From Defluviicoccus vanus (GTDB lineage Bacteria > Pseudomonadota > Alphaproteobacteria > Rhodospirillales > Defluviicoccaceae): 10,119 nucleotides of DNA. The stretch is from the NCBI RefSeq assembly GCF_014672695.1, contig NZ_CP053923.1, positions 3,619,827 to 3,629,945 on the forward strand, in the 5' to 3' direction. Both the position numbers and the translations under genes were made by a program. The notes under the pieces are model-generated. The model did no database searches and had not been told where the DNA came from. It worked only from the letters and a program-made list of their open reading frames with translations. Shown here in pieces: positions 1-6,354 of the stretch (positions are counted from its first letter, which is position 1; every line of letters starts with the position of its first letter).

Positions 1-1
1 G

Positions 2-811
2 CTGTACGAACGTCTGGCGGTGATCGACGTTGCCGGGCGGACGATTGATTCCCTGGCGGCGCAGGTGGGCGGCTTGCAGGCGCTTCTGGCCAATAAGCAG
101 GCGCGCGGGGCCTTCGGCGAGGTCCAGTTGCATGATCTGGTCACGGCGATCCTGCCGGCCGCGGTATGCGCCTTTCAGGTCACGCTGACGAACGGCATGC
201 GCGCTGATTGCCTCATCCGCTTGCCGGCACCGCCGGGACCGATCGTCATCGATGCCAAGTTTCCGCTCGAGAGCTATCGTGCCATGCAGGCGGCAGGTGA
301 TGAGGCGGTGCGCAGCCGGGCGGCGCGCGGCTTTGCCCAGGACGTGCTACGGCATGTGCGGGACATCGCCGCCAGATACATCGTCCGCGGCGAGACGGCG
401 GATTCAGCGCTGATGTTCCTCCCCTCTGAGGCGATCTATGCCGAATTGCATGCCAATTTCGCCGCCGTGGTGGAGGAGGCATTCCGCCTCAAGGTATGGA
501 TTGTCTCGCCGACAACGCTGTGGGCGACGCTGCACACGCTGAGTGCCGTGCTGCGCGATGTGCGGCTGCGCGAACAGGCGAGCGTTATTCAGGACGAACT
601 CCGGGCGTTGGCGGGGGACCTGGGACGGTTGGGCCAACGGGTTGGCAATCTGCAGCGACATTTCGCCCAGGCGCACGATGACATCCGCGAGGTTGGCATC
701 TCCTGCGACAAGGCGATGATGCGCGCCAGCCGGATCGATCTGTCGAGCCTGCAAACTGGCCAGCAAACGGCCCAAGCGCCCGCGGCGACGGATGGCGTCG
801 GTGGTGAGTAA
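2..811 (+). CDS. rmuC: DNA recombination protein RmuC, 5'-truncated by window edge
   Basis: RmuC-family proteins are putative nuclease-fold proteins that limit recombination at inverted repeats. The reading frame is already open at base 2 (Leu-Tyr-Glu-Arg-Leu-Ala-Val), so the GTG at 20 is probably internal and the N-terminal membrane/coiled-coil part lies upstream of the window. What remains covers the conserved core. Counting from Val at base 20, these are KQARGAFGEVQL near 27-38, the VIDAKFPLESY strand near 75-85 with an Asp-x-Lys pair typical of PD-(D/E)xK-like folds, then ARYIVRGETADSALMFLPSEAIY near 118-140 and VWIVSPTTLWATLHTL near 158-173. The tail after about residue 240 is Ala/Gln-rich and unconserved. 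It ends in TAA. All conserved RmuC blocks are in order and there is no frameshift. It is probably the last gene of its transcript, since a gene-free stretch follows. The family assignment is firm; the exact biochemical activity is not known from sequence. Confidence 0.92.
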   Translation: MYERLAVIDVAGRTIDSLAAQVGGLQALLANKQARGAFGEVQLHDLVTAILPAAVCAFQVTLTNGMRADCLIRLPAPPGPIVIDAKFPLESYRAMQAAGDEAVRSRAARGFAQDVLRHVRDIAARYIVRGETADSALMFLPSEAIYAELHANFAAVVEEAFRLKVWIVSPTTLWATLHTLSAVLRDVRLREQASVIQDELRALAGDLGRLGQRVGNLQRHFAQAHDDIREVGISCDKAMMRASRIDLSSLQTGQQTAQAPAATDGVGGE

Positions 812-832
812 CGCTATGGCTGCGGGCACGGG

Positions 833-850
833 GCACCGCCGTGACGGTGC
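833..850 (+). terminator. small GC hairpin after rmuC, weak terminator candidate
   Basis: A perfect 6-bp inverted repeat, GCACCG and CGGTGC with a 6-nt loop, starts 22 nt after the rmuC stop. No T-run follows it, so it lacks the second half of an intrinsic terminator. Its position is the main support for a role in ending rmuC transcription. Confidence 0.25.
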
Positions 851-1281
851 TGGCTGATTGGGCGCAGACGATCCTTGCTCGCAGCCGCACCCGCATGGAG
901 CAGATTTTGCATTTGCGAGCGTGCCATCTTCGCTTCACTGCGATCGGCATCAGTTTTAAAGACACACGGTGATGGTTTTCGATCGCGATTGGCGGCAAAG
1001 CTGCTGTAATCAGCGTAAAGGGCCGGCTGCTGCGATTGACAGTCAGGCGCGGGCAGGGAATTGATCTGCTGCAGTGCGACAACGTGGGGAAGGCAGGACC
1101 GTGCGTACCCTGGCAGCAACAGGACGGGCAACAGCTTTCGGCCGCCGTTGTTGCAGCGGCAGTCGCAGGTGATTCACCATTGCCGCGTCAGCCTGGGTAC
1201 CCTTCGGCGCACTGTCCAAAAAGCGCCTCTGGACTTGCGACGCGAACCGGGATAAGCGGCCAAGAGCGTACCCTCGCCAGT

Positions 1282-1303
1282 CTATGTTCATGCTATGTTT
1301 CTG
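1282..1303 (+). repeat. imperfect 11-bp tandem direct repeat
   Basis: Two back-to-back copies, CTATGTTCATG (1282-1292) and CTATGTTTCTG (1293-1303), match at 9 of 11 positions. The unit length is close to one helical turn, which would suit a protein binding the same face twice. It lies about 165 nt upstream of the chosen start of the plus-strand acyltransferase gene. A regulatory role is inference only. Confidence 0.4.
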
Positions 1304-1364
1304 CTTTTGCCCGTTCCCTAAGCCATGCTAGGCCGTTCGCAACGACCGTAGCCGGTTCAGCGAG

Positions 1365-1381
1365 TCGCCCATAGCGGGCGA
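1365..1381 (+). repeat. 6-bp stem hairpin upstream of the acyltransferase gene
   Basis: TCGCCC and GGGCGA form a perfect 6-bp inverted repeat with a 5-nt loop (ATAGC). It abuts the GTG at 1382, the most upstream in-frame start of the acyltransferase gene, so a folded RNA would tend to hide that start. No T-run follows. It may equally be a chance palindrome. Confidence 0.3.
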
Positions 1382-1456
1382 GTGGCCATACAAGGGACAT
1401 CAAAGCCGCGTTCGGGTACGCCAGCGCCAGCAAACCCGGATGCAGACCGAACGATT

Positions 1457-1460
1457 GGAG
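1457..1460 (+). promoter_or_regulatory. Shine-Dalgarno GGAG deciding the ATG at 1469
   Basis: GGAG lies 8 nt before the ATG at 1469, an ideal spacing. The alternative GTG at 1382 lacks a comparable site. The acyltransferase domain begins about 18 residues after the 1469 start, as is normal for the family, so the 29 residues encoded upstream (Pro/Ala/Arg-rich) are probably not translated. Confidence 0.6.
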
Positions 1461-1468
1461 TTGCAAGG

Positions 1469-3505
1469 ATGGAAGTCGAACGCGCAGGCCGTGGTAGTGC
1501 TGACTCTCACGTAATTGCTTACCGGCCTGATGTAGATGGGCTACGAGCAGTTGCTGTATTGTCAGTTATACTTTATCATTTGTCAGACCATCTTCTGCCT
1601 GGTGGATATCTTGGCGTCGATGTGTTTTTTGTAATTTCTGGGTATTTGATTACATCCATCATCTGGCGAGAGGTGCAGCAGAAGAAGTTTACTATTGCGC
1701 GCTTTTATGATCGCCGCATCCGCCGTATTCTCCCTGCCTTGCTGACGATGCTGTTTACGGTCACGGTTGCTTCATTATTTTTCTTGCTGCCTTCCAATCT
1801 GATTGGTTATGGCAAAAGCTTGCTGGCCACGCTCGTTTTCATGAGTAATATATTTTTCTGGCGAGATGGCGATTATTTTGGCGGGTTGGCTGAACAGAAA
1901 CCACTTTTGCACTTGTGGTCAATCGGTGTCGAAGAACAGTTCTATATCTTCTTTCCGATTATCCTCATCCTGATCGTACGTTTCTGGCCAAAAGGCGTTC
2001 TGCCGACCGTCATACTGTTGACGATCGGGTCGTTTGCTCTCAACGTCGGTGCCTTTTTCGTCGATGGGGCGACGCCGGCCTTCTTCTTGTTGCCCACGCG
2101 CGCCTGGGAGTTGGGATTTGGCGCGATCCTGGCAGTGATCCCACCACATGTGGCGCCTCGCGGCCGACTGGCGAACCTCTTCGCCATTATCGGGGCGATC
2201 CTGGTGATCGTCAGCGTGATCAACCCGGAAAAGCTTATGTGGTTTCTGCCGGTTTCCTTGCCGGCGGTGGTGGGGGCGACGCTGGTGGTGATTGCCGGCA
2301 AGGCGGAGTCGACGCTGGTTACGAAGGCACTGCGCTGGAGTCCGGTCGTTTTCATCGGCCTGATCTCCTATTCACTATACTTGTGGCATTGGCCGATCAT
2401 CGTTTTCTCCCGCTACGTGCTGGTGCGCGACCTGACCAACATGGAGATGGCTTTTGCCTTCCTCATCATGATCGGATGCGCCACCGCATCGTGGTGGTTC
2501 ATCGAGCGGCCCTTCCGCAGCAAGAGCATGCCCGGCTTCACGGTGCGGGCGGTGAGCGGCATCGGCATGTTGGGGATGGCGCTCGCGGGCGTTGCCCTTG
2601 TCTGGACCAATGGTTTCCCCGGTCGCCTCAGTCCTGAGGCAGCGCAGATCAACGCTGCGATCGAAACGCACTTCCGCTGTCCGGTTGCCGATTACGTGAG
2701 TGTCGGCTTGTCGCGTGGCTGCCGTATGGGTGTCGCGTCGGCCAATCCGCAAGCTGCCGAGGTGGTGCTGATGGGCAACTCGCACGCCTTGATGTACACC
2801 CCTGTATGGTCATCGATTCTGACGGAGCAGGGCAAGTCAGGGGTGCTGATCAATATCAATCGCTGCCTGCCGATCACCACGGTCAACCTCGATAAGAAAT
2901 GCATGGAATTTGCCGAGCGCAATGTGGCCAACGTTGCCAGTCTGAAGCAAGCGTCAACAGTCATTATCGGGTTTAACTGGAACTTTGATGATCTCGTCGA
3001 CCGAAACGATCAGTCGGTGGACAACAGCGATAATAAAGCACTGATCGCGGGACTGGATGACCTGATCGGCCAATTCGAACGCATGGGCAAGCGTGTCATC
3101 CTGATTGGTCCGATTGCCACCCCGGGCTATGATTTTGCGTCCACGGTCAGCCGGCAGATTGCCTTCGGTCATCCCGTCGATCGTCCCACGTCGGAGCCGA
3201 CAGCAGCGTTCATGCAGACGTTCGCAGCGGCTATTCAACACTTCGAGCAGCGCGGCGATATCACCTTCGTCCGTGCCGATCAGGTGCTGTGTGATGCCGA
3301 GCGCTGCCATTTCATGATGGACGGACGCTCGCTGTTCTCCGATTCCAGTCATATTTCGATGCACGAACTCTACCGCTTTCAACCCCTCTTCACGGCGGCG
3401 CTGCAGGCTTCCCTGGCTGGGCAGCGCGGCACTTCGGAGCCGAGCGCAGCCGCACCAACGCCGGCGATGCCATCCAAAGCGGATCTGGGCGCCGCAGCGC
3501 AGTAG
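1469..3505 (+). CDS. acyltransferase-3 (OafA/YrhL-like) membrane protein with C-terminal SGNH domain
   Basis: With the ATG start it has 678 residues. The first ~385 form the multi-pass inner-membrane acyltransferase-3 domain. It opens with YRPDVDGLRAVAVLSVILYH, carrying the conserved Arg26 and the presumed catalytic His37. GYLGVDVFFVISGYLI, the Arg-rich RRIRRILP near residue 82, the WSIGVEEQFYIFFP block near 150-163 and the SYSLYLWHWPII helix near 300-311 follow. A single helix near 362-379 leads to an SGNH domain (about 400-650): block I is MGNSHA with Ser438, block III is around GFNWNFD, and the last block is DSSHIS with Asp625 and His628. The C-terminal ~25 residues are Ala/Pro/Ser-rich. 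By family it transfers acyl groups from the cytoplasm to periplasmic or surface glycans (O-acetylation of LPS, capsule or exopolysaccharide); the substrate cannot be named. It converges on a second, differently built acyltransferase-SGNH gene. GC content is much lower in the first third than in the rest. A GTG at 1382 would add 29 residues. Confidence 0.9.
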   Translation: MEVERAGRGSADSHVIAYRPDVDGLRAVAVLSVILYHLSDHLLPGGYLGVDVFFVISGYLITSIIWREVQQKKFTIARFYDRRIRRILPALLTMLFTVTVASLFFLLPSNLIGYGKSLLATLVFMSNIFFWRDGDYFGGLAEQKPLLHLWSIGVEEQFYIFFPIILILIVRFWPKGVLPTVILLTIGSFALNVGAFFVDGATPAFFLLPTRAWELGFGAILAVIPPHVAPRGRLANLFAIIGAILVIVSVINPEKLMWFLPVSLPAVVGATLVVIAGKAESTLVTKALRWSPVVFIGLISYSLYLWHWPIIVFSRYVLVRDLTNMEMAFAFLIMIGCATASWWFIERPFRSKSMPGFTVRAVSGIGMLGMALAGVALVWTNGFPGRLSPEAAQINAAIETHFRCPVADYVSVGLSRGCRMGVASANPQAAEVVLMGNSHALMYTPVWSSILTEQGKSGVLININRCLPITTVNLDKKCMEFAERNVANVASLKQASTVIIGFNWNFDDLVDRNDQSVDNSDNKALIAGLDDLIGQFERMGKRVILIGPIATPGYDFASTVSRQIAFGHPVDRPTSEPTAAFMQTFAAAIQHFEQRGDITFVRADQVLCDAERCHFMMDGRSLFSDSSHISMHELYRFQPLFTAALQASLAGQRGTSEPSAAAPTPAMPSKADLGAAAQ

Positions 3506-3537
3506 GGGAATGGTGGCAGCGGTTGGGCGGAAGCAGG

Positions 3538-3565
3538 GGCACACCGGCAGGCTTGCCTCTGTGCC
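3538..3565. terminator. hairpin between convergent genes, possible bidirectional terminator
   Basis: GGCACA (3538-3543) pairs with TGTGCC (3560-3565), and inside it GGCA pairs with TGCC around a GGCT loop, the two stems being separated by a symmetric 2x2 internal loop. It sits in the 99 bases between the stop of the plus-strand gene and the frame-restored stop of the minus-strand gene. There is no T-run on either side, so classical intrinsic termination is not proven. Confidence 0.38.
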
Positions 3566-3604
3566 ACCGCCTCCTGATTTCGCGCGACGGCGTCGCTGCT
3601 GGGA

Positions 3605-3766
3605 TCACGGGTTGAGGGACGCGTGCACGTGCTCCTCGATCACCTTGGCGGAGAAGGCGGCGACTGCGTCGTGGCCACTGGCGAGCCAATGCAGATTGTG
3701 CCGCTGATAGGGACAGCCCTCCGCTACGCTGCGCAGGACCGGGCGAAGATCGTATGTCTCGATGCC
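3605..3766 (-). pseudogene. frameshifted C-terminal end of the minus-strand acyltransferase-SGNH gene
   Basis: Reading the minus strand in the frame one base back from the gene above it gives 53 residues that complete an SGNH domain. They start GIETYDLRPVLRSVAEGC, contain HNLHWLASGHDAVAAFSAKV, and end in TGA (complement of 3605-3607). The His-Trp followed by Gly-His four residues later is the usual last block of SGNH hydrolases. The join falls at Pro727 of the upstream frame (codon 3766-3768), where one extra base in the short GC run would restore a 780-residue protein. There is no start codon or ribosome site of its own, so it is a detached 3' end and not a separate gene. Confidence 0.78.
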
Positions 3767-5946
3767 GGCGCAGTGGTTGCCGCAAGAAGCAGCCGCTGCG
3801 GCCGGTCCAGGTCGAAACGCCGAGGGTCGGTCAGATCCAGCTGGCGCGGATAGTAGGGCAACTGCTCTGGTGTGCAGACCTGGATGCCGGCCGGTGCCAG
3901 CAGGACAATCAACCGGCTGTTTGCCGCCGAAGCAACGGCCTTGATTTCGCCCAAGGATCGCGCGACAGCGGCGACCGTTGCCGCGTCCGTCTCGCGTGCC
4001 GCATCGTCATTGTCGGCAGCAAACTCCGGCAACATGGCAAGAAAAGCGTCCTGTGGCGCCGGTCGGTGCAATAGCCGTTCGTTCAGCGTCCGGCGCAGCT
4101 GTTGGCCGGCCAGGGCATACAGGTTGCCAAGCGCGAGGGTGGCAAACACGCTGTCGGAGCGGGGGTGTCCGAAGCCGATCTGTTGCTGAAACTTCTGGTT
4201 GGTGATCGCCACGTCCTCGAGATCGTTGACGAACATCTCAAGAACGATGACATCGGGCTTGTAGCGTGGCACGAAGGCTTCCAGTACCGCCGCGTACTGG
4301 TGGGGGCCATAGCCGGTGATCGCGAAGTTCATCACCTCGGCCGACCGGTACCGCCCGGCGCGGGCAAGATCGGCTTCCAGCAGGCGTGGCCACGCCTGCT
4401 GCGTATCGACGCCTTCGGCACTGGTGAACGCATCGCCCGTCGTCAGCACGCGCAGGACATCGGGGCGCTTTTCCTCCGCATAGACAGGACCGGGAAATCC
4501 AAGCGAATTGGCATCCACCTGGTAGTCGTAGGTCTGCCAGCGCAGCCGGGTGTGCTGTGACGGACGCAATGTCCAGCCGAAGTGCGGATCGGCCACCAGC
4601 GATGCCCGCTCACCCCAGCCGTTGACCTCCTCCGGGGCGATGCGTCGGCTCATCACCTCGCCGGTCAACAGGACGGCGTAAACGCATGCTGCGGTGAGGC
4701 CGAAGCGCAGCCAAGCACCGCGGCGTCCCCATCGTTGCCCTGCTGTGGTGATGATCAGGGCGGCGATGCGCACGGTTGTCTCTAGCGCCAGGGCGACCAC
4801 GGGGGCGACGACCAGGGCAAGGCCTGTTCGCAGCCACAGCGCCGGGCCGATGGGCATCCGCTCTGCAATCAACGCCGTAAAGACCAACTGATGAGTGAGG
4901 AAAAGGCTCAGCGAATGCCGCGATAAAAAAGCGAGACAGCGGCGGACCAGCGGTGTTGCCATCAGTGGTCGGGCGACGCAGCTTCCGAGGAGGACAATTG
5001 CCCCGGCGCCGAACATCAACGGGGAGAGGGTGTTGCCGAGGAGGAAAAACGACAGGCCAAAGCCGACGGCCATGACCGCCGCCGCCGCCGCCAGCGTCGC
5101 TGGGGCGCGCAACAGGGCGTCGATCTGTCCTGGTGCGGCGACATAAGCCGACGCAAGGATCATGCCGGCAGCAAATTCCGGCAGGCGCGAAAGGAACACC
5201 GCCCCTCGCGACCAGCAGTCAAGATAGTTCCATTCCGCCAGCGGCCCGGCAAACAGCCACAGTCCCAGGCCGCGAATCAGCAGCGCTCCGCCAATCACCA
5301 GCCAGGCAAAGCGAACGGCACCCAACCGTGTCAGTGCGGCGTACAGGAACGGATAGACCGCGTAGAGTTGCAGGATCAGGCCGATAAACCACCAGGCAGG
5401 GCAGAAGGCGTAAAAGATATCCGGGGTGGCACGAAAGCCCAGGGCGCTGAACCAGAAGGCTTCGTTCGCCGGGCTGACGCTTCCTGGCACCACCAGGCCG
5501 GCAGCCAGCAGTCCGAGGTGAAGGATCCACCAAGTGGGATAAACCCGCTCGAGCCGGCGCCAAACGAAGTCGAGCCACGAAACGGTGCGGCGACGCTGCA
5601 GCAAGCTGTAGGTTAGGCCAAATCCGCTGGCGATGATGAAAATCTGCACCCCGCCATCACCCATCCAGCCCACCAGGCGCAGCAGCGACAGCGGCCAGTT
5701 CCACATGCCGTAATCGGTCAGTGGCTGCAATTGGGCGAAGCGGGCGGCCAGCGGCGGCCAAGCGTTGGTGGGGTTGGCGAAATCGCCATAGCCGAACACG
5801 CGCTCGGTCCAATGCACGAGCATGATCCACAGCAGCGCGAGGGCTTTCGTCCCATCAATCCAATCGAGGTGAAGCGCATCGGCGACGACACCGGGCGACC
5901 CCATGTGCGCTATAAGCTGTTCCCGGCGTGATGCTTTGGCGTACAT
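3724..5946 (-). CDS. acyltransferase-3 membrane protein with SGNH-like domain, C-terminus frameshifted
   Basis: The frame gives 740 residues. Residues ~28-400 are an acyltransferase-3 domain. It opens DWIDGTKALALLWIMLVHW with the presumed catalytic His45, then GDGGVQIFIIASGFGLTYSLL, the Arg-rich RRLERVYPTWW near 130-140, CPAWWFIGLILQLYAVYP near 182-199, and several further hydrophobic helices. A last helix near 415-429 leads to a periplasmic SGNH-like domain with a DPHFGWTLRPS lead, the NSLGFPGP element (480-487), block I TTGDAFTSAEGVD (502-514), block II TGYGP (544-548) and block III VNDLED (573-578). Block I has Ala506 where the nucleophilic Ser is expected. The last 13 residues (ASRHTIFARSCAA) do not fit the family; the expected ending lies in the next frame down to 3605. 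It is likely to be an O-acyltransferase of surface glycans by family, with unknown substrate. The ATG at 5946 is chosen for its AAGGGGGG/GGTGG ribosome site; Met15 is a weaker alternative. The frameshift may be a real mutation or a sequence error. Confidence 0.85.
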   Translation of the reverse strand: MYAKASRREQLIAHMGSPGVVADALHLDWIDGTKALALLWIMLVHWTERVFGYGDFANPTNAWPPLAARFAQLQPLTDYGMWNWPLSLLRLVGWMGDGGVQIFIIASGFGLTYSLLQRRRTVSWLDFVWRRLERVYPTWWILHLGLLAAGLVVPGSVSPANEAFWFSALGFRATPDIFYAFCPAWWFIGLILQLYAVYPFLYAALTRLGAVRFAWLVIGGALLIRGLGLWLFAGPLAEWNYLDCWSRGAVFLSRLPEFAAGMILASAYVAAPGQIDALLRAPATLAAAAAVMAVGFGLSFFLLGNTLSPLMFGAGAIVLLGSCVARPLMATPLVRRCLAFLSRHSLSLFLTHQLVFTALIAERMPIGPALWLRTGLALVVAPVVALALETTVRIAALIITTAGQRWGRRGAWLRFGLTAACVYAVLLTGEVMSRRIAPEEVNGWGERASLVADPHFGWTLRPSQHTRLRWQTYDYQVDANSLGFPGPVYAEEKRPDVLRVLTTGDAFTSAEGVDTQQAWPRLLEADLARAGRYRSAEVMNFAITGYGPHQYAAVLEAFVPRYKPDVIVLEMFVNDLEDVAITNQKFQQQIGFGHPRSDSVFATLALGNLYALAGQQLRRTLNERLLHRPAPQDAFLAMLPEFAADNDDAARETDAATVAAVARSLGEIKAVASAANSRLIVLLAPAGIQVCTPEQLPYYPRQLDLTDPRRFDLDRPQRLLLAATTAPASRHTIFARSCAA

Positions 5947-5953
5947 TGCGAAG

Positions 5954-5964
5954 CCACCCCCCTT
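5954..5964 (-). promoter_or_regulatory. ribosome binding site of the minus-strand acyltransferase
   Basis: On the minus strand AAGGGGGGTGG ends 7 nt before the ATG at 5946. The purine-rich run is the only good ribosome site near the N-terminus and supports this ATG over the ATG at 5904, which has none. Confidence 0.5.
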
Positions 5965-5984
5965 GAGTCCGGCACGCGGGCGCC

Positions 5985-6013
5985 AATATGCTTTGCCTGT
6001 AATGACAGGACAA
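5985..6013 (-). promoter_or_regulatory. possible promoter of the minus-strand acyltransferase with inverted repeat in the spacer
   Basis: On the minus strand TTGTCC (6013-6008) and CATATT (5990-5985) are separated by exactly 17 nt, each matching four of six consensus bases. The spacer contains a perfect inverted repeat, CCTGT-4 nt-ACAGG (5996-6009), a possible operator or a chance palindrome. The implied transcript would start roughly 30 nt before the ATG. Both calls rest only on motif resemblance. Confidence 0.32.
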
Positions 6014-6115
6014 GCCCGACCGGGATATGCAATGCGTCACTGCCAAACGCATTCTGTCTGCGATAGGCAAGTCTGCGGCCAGCCGCGGTGGTGCCGGCAG
6101 CGATCGCAATCGTCG

Positions 6116-6144
6116 TTGACAGGCTCGCCGAAAGAATGTGATTG
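6116..6144 (+). promoter_or_regulatory. possible tRNA-Leu promoter
   Basis: A perfect -35 hexamer TTGACA stands at 6116-6121, about 55 nt before the mature tRNA. A -10 is less clear: TGATTG (6139-6144, 17-nt spacer) or TGTGAT (6137-6142, 15-nt spacer) are weak matches. The location and the perfect -35 favour it as the promoter for the tRNA and possibly for tig, which follows closely. Confidence 0.38.
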
Positions 6145-6175
6145 TGCTCGGCCGCCGGCGGGTTGAGGGCGTCCT

Positions 6176-6260
6176 GCGGGCGTGGTGGAACTGGTAGACA
6201 CGCAGGATTTAGGTTCCTGTGACGCAAGTCGTGGGGGTTCAAATCCCTCCGCCCGCACCA
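6176..6260 (+). tRNA. tRNA-Leu(UAG)
   Basis: The 85-nt sequence folds into a class II tRNA. The acceptor stem is GCGGGCG with CGCCCGC, the D arm contains TGGTAGA, and the anticodon stem CAGGA/TCCTG holds the loop TTTAGGT, giving anticodon UAG (codon CUA and, by wobble, other CUN). A long variable arm (TGACGCAAGTCGT) as expected for leucine is present, and the T arm carries GGTTCAAATCC. The discriminator is A and the CCA end is encoded (6258-6260). The gene lies 94 nt upstream of tig with no terminator visible between them, so they may share a transcript that is then processed. Confidence 0.97.
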
Positions 6261-6354
6261 TCCAAAGAGCCAGCCGACGCGACGACCGTGCAACGCAGTC
6301 GTATCTGCATACCTCGGCGGTATCATTCAGCAAACCAACGTTAACGAAATATTT

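Larger units (their letters stand above)
812..1468. other. 657-base stretch without a recognisable gene
   Basis: Open frames of about 60-165 codons exist here on both strands, but none gives a recognisable domain, a good start with a ribosome site, or a composition that looks like a real protein; their Arg/Pro/Ser/Cys-rich translations look like noise from GC-rich DNA. What I can see is a hairpin just after rmuC (833-850), an 11-bp imperfect tandem repeat (1282-1303), a hairpin (1365-1381), and a Shine-Dalgarno site (1457-1460) for the next gene. A promoter for the downstream acyltransferase should be here, but I see no convincing -35/-10 pair. No insertion-sequence ends or tRNA-derived repeats were noticed. 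Confidence 0.5.

Noticed and set aside
814..1374. Possible small genes in the gap after rmuC (minus 814-1131, plus 1036-1374)
   Set aside because: Overlapping open frames on both strands, no recognisable family, no good ribosome sites, and noise-like composition.
3755..3775. Programmed -1 ribosomal frameshifting at the end of the minus-strand gene
   Set aside because: No X-XXY-YYZ slippery heptamer is at the join and no obvious downstream stimulatory structure was seen; mutation or sequence error is simpler.
812..6260. A tRNA-Leu-targeted genomic island carrying the acyltransferases
   Set aside because: Integration normally uses the tRNA 3' end, but that end faces tig; no integrase and no duplicate of the tRNA 3' sequence was seen on the acyltransferase side.
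6298..6326. Promoter for tig using TATCAT at 6321 as -10
   Set aside because: No acceptable -35 lies 16-18 nt upstream; read-through from the tRNA promoter is at least as likely.
6339..6346. Perfect 8-bp palindrome CGTTAACG just before tig
   Set aside because: Short palindromes of this length occur by chance and nothing else around it suggests an operator.
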